The notes below the pieces were generated by a model, which was not told the DNA's origin, did no database searches, and worked only from the letters and a program-made list of their open reading frames with translations. Positions 6,893 through 13,205 of a stretch of 13,205 nt of DNA are shown piece after piece. The number at the start of each line of letters is the position of its first letter. Position 1 is the first letter of the stretch. The stretch is from SLQH01 sp964612995. GTDB lineage: Bacteria; Planctomycetota; UBA11346. A program made the translations under genes and the position numbers. The stretch is from positions 1 to 13,205 of the forward strand of contig CAZTGE010000118.1 in the NCBI GenBank assembly GCA_964612995.1, in the 5' to 3' direction.

Positions 6893-7184
6893 GCTCCCCT
6901 TCCCCGACAAGGAACATACGACCACGGATGGGTCGATGATGGCGCTCACATCATGGTGCGATGCGCGCCGATGCCAGGAGGCAGCAAGCGGCGCGCCGAT
7001 CGCCACGTACACTCCCGTGAAAGCCCCCCTGACCCGGCCCAGACTCACCACTCCACCTACGGGTTCCGCCTCGGGCGCAGGCCACGTGGCGCCTTCCCAT
7101 CCGTACCCGCGAGCCGTACCCGCGAGGCCTGTGCCCATAGCACACCCACCGCCAGAGCGGACCACCGCAGCAGAGAGGACAGCC
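6893..7184. other. Divergent intergenic region between hemerythrin and aceE
   Basis: These 292 bp must hold the promoters for the minus-strand hemerythrin gene and the plus-strand pyruvate dehydrogenase operon. I see no good sigma-70 promoter pair and no AT-rich PdhR-type operator. A TACACT at 7008-7013 could act as a -10 but has no convincing -35. No RNA gene or terminator is recognisable. The aceE frame stays open through this region, but the residues there do not resemble AceE. Confidence 0.4.
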
Positions 7185-9818
7185 ATGAGGCAGGACGCAC
7201 ATGAACCGCTCGCAGCCGAAGCCGAGATCGACTGGCACCGCTCGCTGCGCGACCTGCGCGCGCGCCACGGCGATGCCGCGGCCGCGGGCCTGCTCGACAC
7301 CCTGCGTGCGACCATCGGCCCGGCCGCCCTGACCGCGATCGCCGGGCCCTACTGCAACAGCGTGCCGGTCGAGGACGAGCTGCCCCTGCCCGGCGACCCG
7401 GGCCTGCAGGAGCGCCTCGAGGCCCTGGTGCGCTGGAACGCGATGGCGATGGTCGTGCGGGCCAACGCCGAGCTGACCGGTATCGGCGGCCACATCGCGA
7501 CCTTCGCCAGCGCAGCGACGCTCTACGAGGTCGGGCAGAACCACTTCTGGCGCGGACGCACCGAGGACCAGCTCGGCGACATGGTGTTCTTCCAGGGCCA
7601 CGCCGCGCCCGGCATGTACGCACGATCCTACCTCGAAGGCCGGCTCGACCGCGAGCAGCTCTACAACTTCCGTCGCGAACTGCGCGGCAACGGCGGACTC
7701 TCGAGCTACCCCCACCCCTGGCTGATGCCGGAATACTGGCAATTCCCCACCGTGAGCATGGGCCTGGGCCCGCTCCAGGCCGTCTATCAGGCCCGCTTCA
7801 ACCGCTACCTCGTCGACCGCGGCCTGCTGGCGGAGAACGATTCCACGGTGTGGGCGATGATCGGCGATGGCGAGACCGACGAGCCGGAGACCACCGCGGC
7901 GCTGACTCTCGCCAGCCGCGAGCAGCTGCCCAACCTGATCTTCGTCATCAATTGCAACCTCCAGCGCCTCGACGGCCCGGTGCGCGGCAACGACAAGATC
8001 ATCCAGGAACTCGCCGCGCGCTTCGCCGGCTCCGGCTGGCGGGTGATCAAGGTCGTCTGGGGTTCGGGCTGGGACGAGCTGCTCGCGCGCGACAGCAGCG
8101 GCCTGCTGGCCAAGCGGATGAACGAGTCGATCGACGGCGACTGGCAGAAGTACAGCGTCGAATCGGGCGCCTACCTGCGCGAGCACTTCTTCGGCCGCTA
8201 CGACGAACTGCGCGAGCTGGTGGCCGACTACAGCGACGAGCAGCTGTCGCAGCTGGCCCGCGGCGGACACGACCGGACCAAGGTCTACAACGCCTTCAAA
8301 GCGGCAGTGGATCACGATCAGGGCCCGGTGGTGATCCTGGCCAAGACCATCAAGGGCTACGGCCTCGGCCGCTTCGGCGAAGGACTGAACATCACCCACA
8401 ACCAGAAGAAGCTCAACCACGAGGGATTGAAGCACTTCCGCTCGCGCTTCGGCATCCCGCTCGACGACGACGAGATCGCCGACGCGCCCTTCTATCGCCC
8501 GCCGGAAGACGCCAGCGAGATGGAATACCTCGCCGAACGCCGGCGCGCACTCGGCGGCCACCTGCCCAACCGGGAGCCGAACCCGGTCGCGCTCCAGGCG
8601 CCACCGCTGAAGGACCTGCAGGAGTTCCTCGACGGAACCGGCGACCGCCCGGCCTCGACCACCATGGCCTACGTCCGCATCCTCACCACCCTGCTGCGTG
8701 ACGAGCACATCGGCCAGCATCTGGTGCCGATCGTGCCCGACGAGGCGCGCACGCTGGGCATGGACGGGCTGTTCCGCCAGATCGGCATCTACTCCCACGT
8801 CGGCCAGCGCTACGAGCCGGTCGACGCGAGCAAGGCGCTCTACTACCGCGAGGCCAAGGACGGGCAGGTGCTCGAGGAGGGCATCACCGAGGCCGGCGCG
8901 ATGGCCAGCTTCATCGCCGCCGGCACCGCCCACGCGGTCTGGCGTGTGCCGATGATCCCGATGTATTCCTTCTACTCGATGTTCGGCTTCCAGCGCGTCG
9001 GCGACCTGATCTACGCCGCCGGCGATGCCCGCGCCCGCGGCTTCCTCTTCGGCGCGACCGCCGGACGCACCACCCTCAACGGCGAGGGCCTGCAGCACCA
9101 GGACGGCCACGGCCACCTGATCGCCACGACGGTACCGCCGGTGGTCAGCTACGATCCAGCCTACGCCTACGAGCTGGCGGTGATCATCCAGGACGGGCTG
9201 CGCCGGATGTACGCCGAGGACGAGGACCTGATCTACTACGTGACGCTCTACAACGAGGCCTACCCCCAACCGGCGATGCCCGAGGGCGCGGCCGAGGGCA
9301 TCCGCCGCGGCCTGCACTGCGTGCGCGCAGCCGAGGGCGAGCCGGCGGTCCACCTCTGGGGCTCGGGTCCCCTGCTGCGCGAGGCGCTCGCGGCGGCCGA
9401 CACCCTCGCCGAGCGTTACGAGATCAACTGCGACGTCTGGAGCTGCACCAGCGCCAACCAGCTCTACCGCGACGCGCGCGCCTGCGCCCGCCAGGCCGTG
9501 CTGCACCCGCAGCAGGAAGCGCCGGTGCCCTGGCTGCGCCAGCAGATCGCCGACGCCGCCCCGGTGGTGGTCACCAGCGATTCGATCGCGGGGCTGCACG
9601 ACCGCCTCGCGGCCTTCCTCCCCGGCCCGCTGCACGCGCTGGGCACCGACGGCTTCGGCCGCAGCGAGAGCCACGAGGCGCTGCGGCGGCATTTCGAGGT
9701 CGACGCCACCGCGATGGTGATCACCGCACTGAGCGCGCTCGGCCGGAGCGAGGACGCCGCCGACGCCATCGCCGCAGCCCAGATCGATCCCGACCGTCCC
9801 GACCCGCTACTGTCCTGA
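7185..9818 (+). CDS. aceE: Pyruvate dehydrogenase E1 component, homodimeric type
   Basis: The product is an 877-residue protein, close to the 887 of E. coli AceE and collinear with it. It is the thiamine-diphosphate enzyme that decarboxylates pyruvate and reductively acetylates the lipoyl group of E2. The ThDP/Mg motif begins at Gly227 (GDGETDEPE) and closes with FVINCNLQRLDGPVRGN. The flexible active-site loop is present as EGLNITHNQKKLNHEG, keeping the histidine needed for reductive acetylation. The C-terminal half shows the family blocks EEGITEAGAM, PMYSFYSMFGFQRVGD, RTTLNGEGLQHQDGHG and GTDGFGRSE. The start ATG-7185 has GAGAGGAC 4-5 bases upstream; the open frame continues further upstream without homology. 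It is the first gene of an aceE-aceF-lpd operon, 10 bp ahead of aceF. I saw no lesion in the frame. No pdhR regulator gene is in the window. Confidence 0.97.
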   Translation: MRQDAHEPLAAEAEIDWHRSLRDLRARHGDAAAAGLLDTLRATIGPAALTAIAGPYCNSVPVEDELPLPGDPGLQERLEALVRWNAMAMVVRANAELTGIGGHIATFASAATLYEVGQNHFWRGRTEDQLGDMVFFQGHAAPGMYARSYLEGRLDREQLYNFRRELRGNGGLSSYPHPWLMPEYWQFPTVSMGLGPLQAVYQARFNRYLVDRGLLAENDSTVWAMIGDGETDEPETTAALTLASREQLPNLIFVINCNLQRLDGPVRGNDKIIQELAARFAGSGWRVIKVVWGSGWDELLARDSSGLLAKRMNESIDGDWQKYSVESGAYLREHFFGRYDELRELVADYSDEQLSQLARGGHDRTKVYNAFKAAVDHDQGPVVILAKTIKGYGLGRFGEGLNITHNQKKLNHEGLKHFRSRFGIPLDDDEIADAPFYRPPEDASEMEYLAERRRALGGHLPNREPNPVALQAPPLKDLQEFLDGTGDRPASTTMAYVRILTTLLRDEHIGQHLVPIVPDEARTLGMDGLFRQIGIYSHVGQRYEPVDASKALYYREAKDGQVLEEGITEAGAMASFIAAGTAHAVWRVPMIPMYSFYSMFGFQRVGDLIYAAGDARARGFLFGATAGRTTLNGEGLQHQDGHGHLIATTVPPVVSYDPAYAYELAVIIQDGLRRMYAEDEDLIYYVTLYNEAYPQPAMPEGAAEGIRRGLHCVRAAEGEPAVHLWGSGPLLREALAAADTLAERYEINCDVWSCTSANQLYRDARACARQAVLHPQQEAPVPWLRQQIADAAPVVVTSDSIAGLHDRLAAFLPGPLHALGTDGFGRSESHEALRRHFEVDATAMVITALSALGRSEDAADAIAAAQIDPDRPDPLLS

Positions 9819-9822
9819 GGAG
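9817..9822 (+). promoter_or_regulatory. aceF ribosome binding site overlapping the aceE stop
   Basis: GAGGAG begins inside the aceE TGA and lies 6 bases before the aceF ATG, an arrangement that favours translational coupling. Confidence 0.7.
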
Positions 9823-9828
9823 CACCCC

Positions 9829-11271
9829 ATGGCCCATGTCTTCAAACTGCCCGACCTCGGCGAAGGCGTCGAATCCGGCGATGTGATCAACCTCCATGTC
9901 AAGCAGGGCGACACGGTGGAGAAGGATCAGCCGTTGATGGAGATCGAGTCGGGCAAGGCCACGCTCGACCTGCCCAGCCCCGTGGCCGGGACCATCAGCG
10001 AACTGCATGTCGAGGCCGGTGCGACCGTCAGCCCGGGGCAGAAAATCGCCACCATCGAGGAATCCGACGGCGGAGGAGCGGATACGGGTGGTGACGAGAC
10101 CGAGCAGGAGCAGGGCGCCGACGCCGAAGCAGACGGACGGCCAGCGCAGCAGGAGAAGCAGAAAGGGAAAAAGCAGGAGAAGCCGGGGAAGAAGCGGGAG
10201 AAACCGGGGGAAAAGCAGGAGAAACAGAAGACAACGTCACGACACGACGAGCGCTCGCGATCCGACCGCCAGGGCGAAACGGATGACGCCGAACCCTCCG
10301 GGAAGACGGCGGAGTCGCAGCGCGCCGACGACACGGCCGGGGCCCGAGACGAGCCGGCTGCGCGGCGGTCGGCCGACCACGGCCCGCTGGGAATCCCCGC
10401 TGCCCCCTCGGTACGCCAGCTGGCGCGGGAGCTCGGCGTGGACCTCGCCGCGCTCGCCGACACGACCCAGGGCGATCGGATCACCGAAGCCGACGTCCGC
10501 GCCGCGGCAGAACGCGGCAGCGGGAGTGAACGCACGCAGACCCGGCAAGCGGAACGGAAGCAAGTGGAACGCCCCGCCGCCGAGGGCGGCCAACCGATGA
10601 ATTCGGTACGCAAGTCGACCGCCACCACCGTCGCGCGCGCCTGGCGCGAGATCCCCCATGTCTTCCAGCAGGTCGAGGCCGACGTCACCGATACCGAGCA
10701 GCGCCGCCAGACCTTCAACCGCGAGCACGATGCCCACGTGACCATGACCGCGTTGTGCGTGCGCGCGCTCTGCCTCGCGCTCGAGGACTACCCGTTGTTC
10801 AACGCCAGCGTCGACATGGAGCGCATGACCATCGTCCACCACCAGCGCATCGACGTGGGCATCGCCATGGACACCGCGCGCGGTCTGGTCGCCCCGGTCC
10901 TGCGCGACGCGGGTGCGATGCGCGCGACCACCATCGCCGACACCCTGCGCTCACTCGCCGGCCGCGCCCGCGACGGCGCGCTCGACCGCGACGCCTACAC
11001 CGACCCGACCATCTCGATCAGCAATCTCGGCCCCATCGGCGGCGGACACTTCACCCCGATCGTGATCCCGCCCCAGGTCGCCACCCTCGGGCTCGGCCGT
11101 TCGCGCACCCTGCCGCGCTACCGCGCCGACGGCCTGTTCCCGCGCGCGATCCTGCCGGTGACGCTCAGCTACGACCACCGCGCCGCCGACGGCGCCGATG
11201 GCGCACGCTTCGCCCTCGCCTTCGCCGAGATCATCGGCGATCCGCAGCGCGTGCTGCCATCCGCAGAGTAG
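9829..11271 (+). CDS. aceF: Dihydrolipoamide acetyltransferase (PDH E2), one lipoyl domain, charged linker
   Basis: This 480-residue protein is the structural core of the pyruvate dehydrogenase complex and transfers the acetyl group to CoA. Residues 1-76 are a single lipoyl domain with Lys43 in IESGKATLDLP as the lipoylated residue; E. coli AceF has three such domains. Residues about 78-185 are a low-complexity linker dominated by Lys, Glu, Gln, Arg and Asp, with a repetitive QEKPGKKREKPGEKQEK section, where the family normally has an Ala/Pro-rich hinge. Residues about 188-226 are the peripheral subunit-binding domain (APSVRQLARELGVDL, GDRITEADV). The catalytic domain starts near 260 and ends with YDHRAADGADG, giving His450 and Asp454 as the catalytic pair. 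The start is supported by GAGGAG 6 bases upstream. The gene lies between aceE (10 bp) and lpd (12 bp). Function is clear; the linker is the odd part. Confidence 0.95.
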   Translation: MAHVFKLPDLGEGVESGDVINLHVKQGDTVEKDQPLMEIESGKATLDLPSPVAGTISELHVEAGATVSPGQKIATIEESDGGGADTGGDETEQEQGADAEADGRPAQQEKQKGKKQEKPGKKREKPGEKQEKQKTTSRHDERSRSDRQGETDDAEPSGKTAESQRADDTAGARDEPAARRSADHGPLGIPAAPSVRQLARELGVDLAALADTTQGDRITEADVRAAAERGSGSERTQTRQAERKQVERPAAEGGQPMNSVRKSTATTVARAWREIPHVFQQVEADVTDTEQRRQTFNREHDAHVTMTALCVRALCLALEDYPLFNASVDMERMTIVHHQRIDVGIAMDTARGLVAPVLRDAGAMRATTIADTLRSLAGRARDGALDRDAYTDPTISISNLGPIGGGHFTPIVIPPQVATLGLGRSRTLPRYRADGLFPRAILPVTLSYDHRAADGADGARFALAFAEIIGDPQRVLPSAE

Positions 11272-11276
11272 GAGGA
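11270..11276 (+). promoter_or_regulatory. Strong lpd ribosome binding site overlapping the aceF stop
   Basis: AGGAGGA starts within the aceF TAG stop and ends 7 bases before the lpd ATG. It is close to the ideal anti-16S match and probably couples lpd translation to aceF. Confidence 0.75.
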
Positions 11277-11283
11277 AGCATCC

Positions 11284-12840
11284 ATGGCCGAAACGATTGC
11301 CGCCGACGTCCTCGTCCTCGGAGCCGGTCCGGGCGGCTACGCCGCTGCCTTCCGTGCGGCCGACCTCGGCAAGCAGGTGGTGATGGTCGACCGCGCGCCG
11401 CGCCCGGGCGGGATCTGCCTCCATCACGGCTGCATCCCTTCGAAAGCCCTGCTGCATGCCGGCGACATGATCCGCCGTGCCCGCGAAGCCAGCACCTACG
11501 GGCTGGACTTCGGCACCCCGCGGATCGACACCGAGAAGCTCGACGCCTGGAAACAACAGGTGATCGATGAACTCGCCGCCGGGATCGACTCGCTCGCCAA
11601 GCAGCGCGATGTGCGCATCGTCCATGGCCGGGCCCACTTCGCCGGCCCGGACCGCATAGAGGTTCTCGGCGAACACGCGGTGATGATCACCTTCGAGCAC
11701 TGCATCATCGCCACCGGCTCGCGCAGCGTCCAGGTGCGCGACTGGCGCCTGCCCAGCGGCCGGGTGGTCGATTCCTACGACGCGCTCAACATCCACCCCT
11801 TGCCCGAGAACCTGCTGGTCATCGGCGGCGGCTACATCGGGCTCGAACTCGGCCAGGTCTACAGCGCACTCGGGACCCGGGTCCAGGTGGTCGAGGTCAC
11901 CGAAGGCGTACTGCCCGGCGTCGACCGCGACCTCGCGCGGCCGCTGCAACAGCGCATCGCGGAGATGTTCGTCGGCGTCCACCTCGACACCAGGGTCACC
12001 GGCCTGAAGGACGTCGACGGCGGCGTGAAGGCCAGCTTCTCCGGCGAGGTCGCCGAACCCGATACCGTGTTCGACAAGGTCCTCGTCGCAGTGGGCCGGC
12101 GACCGAACAGCGACGGCATCGGCCTGGAGAACACCGGGGCCCGCGTCGACGACCAGGGCTTCATCATCAACGACGCCCAGCACCGCACCACTCAGGCGAA
12201 CATCTACGCCATCGGCGATGTCGCCGGCCAACCGCTGCTGGCCCACAAGGCCTCCTACGAGGGCAAGGTCGCGGCCGAGGTCCTCGCCGGCACCGCCAGC
12301 GCCGACGACCGCCGTGCCGTGCCCGCGGTGGTCTTCACCGACCCCGAGGTCGCCTGGTGCGGCGTGACCGAGACCCAGGCGCAGGAAGACGGGTTCGAGG
12401 TCGCGGTCGCCCGCTTCCCCTGGAAGCGCTCGGGCCGGGCCAAGACCCTCGGCAGCACCGACGGGATGACCAAGGTCATCGTCGACCCCGCCAGCAACCG
12501 CATCATCGGCGTGGGCATCGTCGGCCGCGGGGCCGACAACATGATCAGCGAAGGCGTGTTCGCCTGCGAGATGGGCGCCAGCGTGGAAGACCTCGCCCGC
12601 TCGATCCACCCCCACCCCACGCTGAGCGAAACCCTCTCCGGCGCGGCCGAGGTCTTCCTCGGTTCGGCCACCGACGTCCTCGCCCGCCGGCGTCGTGGCG
12701 GCGGTGGTCCACGCGAACGCGCGGATGGCGAGCAGAACGGTGAACAGGACGACGATCAAGACCAGGACGACGAACAGGATCAGGACGACGATCAGGGCGA
12801 CGACCAGGGCGGCGACCAGGACGACGAGACAGGCGCATGA
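11284..12840 (+). CDS. lpd: Dihydrolipoyl dehydrogenase (PDH E3) with acidic C-terminal tail
   Basis: This 518-residue flavoprotein reoxidises the dihydrolipoyl arm of E2 and reduces NAD+. The FAD-binding GAGPGG is at 13-18. The redox disulfide is Cys45-Cys50 in GGICLHHGCIPSK, with His-His where many homologues have Asn plus a small residue. The NAD-binding IGGGYIGLELG is near 180, and NIYAIGDV is the second FAD contact. HPHPTLSETL supplies the catalytic His444 and Glu449 contributed across the dimer. The conserved protein ends near residue 467. Beyond it come RRRR, GGGG and a tail (477-518) with 21 Asp/Glu, 9 Gln and only two basic residues. That is about 45 residues beyond the usual length. 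It is third in the operon, 12 bp after aceF, with a near-perfect Shine-Dalgarno. No further gene follows in the window. Confidence 0.95.
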   Translation: MAETIAADVLVLGAGPGGYAAAFRAADLGKQVVMVDRAPRPGGICLHHGCIPSKALLHAGDMIRRAREASTYGLDFGTPRIDTEKLDAWKQQVIDELAAGIDSLAKQRDVRIVHGRAHFAGPDRIEVLGEHAVMITFEHCIIATGSRSVQVRDWRLPSGRVVDSYDALNIHPLPENLLVIGGGYIGLELGQVYSALGTRVQVVEVTEGVLPGVDRDLARPLQQRIAEMFVGVHLDTRVTGLKDVDGGVKASFSGEVAEPDTVFDKVLVAVGRRPNSDGIGLENTGARVDDQGFIINDAQHRTTQANIYAIGDVAGQPLLAHKASYEGKVAAEVLAGTASADDRRAVPAVVFTDPEVAWCGVTETQAQEDGFEVAVARFPWKRSGRAKTLGSTDGMTKVIVDPASNRIIGVGIVGRGADNMISEGVFACEMGASVEDLARSIHPHPTLSETLSGAAEVFLGSATDVLARRRRGGGGPRERADGEQNGEQDDDQDQDDEQDQDDDQGDDQGGDQDDETGA

Positions 12841-12863
12841 CCATCGGCCCCCCGAGCGGCCCA

Positions 12864-12889
12864 CCGTGTGTCGTGTCTACACGCCACGG
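12864..12889 (+). terminator. Nested hairpin after lpd, possible transcript 3' end
   Basis: CCGTG (12864-12868) pairs with CACGG (12885-12889), and inside it CGTGT (12872-12876) pairs with ACACG (12879-12883) around a 2-base loop. It begins 24 bp after the lpd stop. There is no following T-tract; a G-run follows instead. It is therefore not a classical intrinsic terminator and may instead protect an mRNA 3' end. Confidence 0.3.
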
Positions 12890-12983
12890 GTCTGGGGGGG
12901 ACGATGTGGCGTTCAGGCCGGACGTGCCGTCGCAACAGGGACGGCCCCGCACAGATCCGGTTCCCTCACCAAGGGCGTAGTAG

Positions 12984-13010
12984 CCACTCAGGCCCATCGG
13001 GCATGAGTGG
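12984..13010. repeat. Inverted repeat / hairpin
   Basis: CCACTCA (12984-12990) pairs with TGAGTGG (13004-13010). After one mismatch, GCCC pairs with GGGC around an ATC loop. Confidence 0.5.
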
Positions 13011-13029
13011 TTACCAGCCATGTTCGGGT

Positions 13030-13049
13030 CCCCATCGTACGCGATGGGG
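13030..13049. repeat. Perfect 8-bp inverted repeat with 4-base loop
   Basis: CCCCATCG (13030-13037) and CGATGGGG (13042-13049) flank TACG. The result is a compact hairpin or a dyad site. Confidence 0.55.
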
Positions 13050-13092
13050 TCTGGCGCCGAGTGGTGGGCGAAGCGGGTACCGCCGCGGGCGA

Positions 13093-13113
13093 TAGCTGGC
13101 CCCAGTGGGGCCA
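13093..13113. repeat. Perfect 9-bp inverted repeat with 3-base loop
   Basis: GCTGGCCCC (13093-13101) and GGGGCCAGC (13105-13113) flank AGT. No T-run follows on either strand, so it is not an obvious terminator. Confidence 0.55.
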
Positions 13114-13142
13114 GCGGCCCGTGGAACGCAAGCGCAGCCCCG

Positions 13143-13181
13143 CAGGCCGTCAGGCCGTCAGGCCGTCAGGCCGTCAGGCCG
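13143..13181 (+). repeat. Tandem octamer CAGGCCGT, nearly five copies
   Basis: CAGGCCGT is repeated four times exactly, followed by CAGGCCG, with no interruptions. An 8-bp unit would shift frame if translated, which fits a non-coding location. Copy number is likely to vary by slippage. Confidence 0.85.
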
Positions 13182-13205
13182 AGGAGCAAGTGCCGCCGGA
13201 GGGCG

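Larger units (their letters stand above)
12841..13205. other. Structured non-coding segment downstream of lpd, cut by window end
   Basis: I find no supported gene here. The segment contains four clear hairpins (12864-12889, 12984-13010, 13030-13049, 13093-13113) and a tandem octamer (13143-13181). The density of perfect stems is higher than elsewhere in the window and the short open frames lack protein-like composition. A structured RNA, the 5' part of a group II intron, or the end of an insertion element are all possible; none can be confirmed without the sequence to the right. Confidence 0.35.

Noticed and set aside
6893..7184. PdhR-type operator upstream of aceE
   Set aside because: No AT-rich AATTGGT/ACCAATT-like dyad is present in this GC-rich region.
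6951..9692. 913-codon minus-strand open frame opposite aceE
   Set aside because: It is a shadow of the highly biased aceE codons. Its Val/Ala/Gly/His-rich composition is the expected mirror of that gene.
10951..12864. 637-codon minus-strand open frame opposite aceF and lpd, starting with a hydrophobic Val/Leu run
   Set aside because: The apparent membrane segment is only the reverse complement of the Asp/Gln repeat in the E3 tail. The rest mirrors lpd.
13093..13113. Perfect hairpin as an intrinsic terminator
   Set aside because: There is no T-tract on either strand and it lies more than 250 bp beyond lpd.
13143..13181. CRISPR-like array
   Set aside because: The unit is 8 bp with no spacers; it is a simple tandem repeat.

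Overview
The window is GC-rich and looks like the chromosome of a gammaproteobacterium, plausibly a purple-sulfur-bacterium-like member of the Chromatiales. That assignment is inference, based on the homodimeric AceE-type pyruvate dehydrogenase, the RlmK-like methyltransferase and the overall character of the proteins. There is no rRNA, tRNA, CRISPR array or phage gene.

Layout. Positions 1-507 hold no convincing gene but contain a partial (159-238) and a complete (249-411) copy of a short palindromic mobile-looking repeat. A stand-alone RlmK-type 23S rRNA methyltransferase follows (508-1479, +). It converges with, and overlaps by 25 bp, a two-gene minus-strand unit: a large secreted clan-A-like glycoside hydrolase (2095-5379) followed by a small lipoprotein (1455-1991). 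A second complete copy of the repeat lies in opposite orientation at 5490-5651, flanked by a perfect 11-bp direct repeat. Next is a membrane protein of unusual architecture (5732-6487, +), a half-size GDT1/UPF0016 metal-transport module fused to a rubrerythrin-type ferritin-like domain. Its stop codon is nested in the palindrome TCATGA with that of a convergent bacteriohemerythrin-like gene (6482-6892, -), which lacks one expected iron ligand.

The right half is a compact pyruvate dehydrogenase operon on the plus strand: aceE (7185-9818), aceF (9829-11271) and lpd (11284-12840). The gaps are 10 and 12 bp, and the Shine-Dalgarno sequences of aceF and lpd overlap the preceding stop codons. E1 decarboxylates pyruvate, the lipoyl arm of E2 carries the acetyl group to CoA, and E3 reoxidises the arm with NAD+. 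Two oddities stand out. The E2 interdomain linker is a long Lys/Glu/Gln-rich segment instead of the usual Ala/Pro hinge, and E3 carries a C-terminal tail made almost wholly of Asp, Glu, Gln and Gly.

Positions 12841-13205 contain no gene I can support. They hold at least four hairpins and an 8-bp tandem repeat, so they may be the operon's 3' end plus the edge of a structured RNA or mobile element cut off by the window.

Most interesting candidates: the GDT1-ferritin fusion next to a hemerythrin, the ~162-bp MITE-like family, and the oppositely charged E2 linker and E3 tail.
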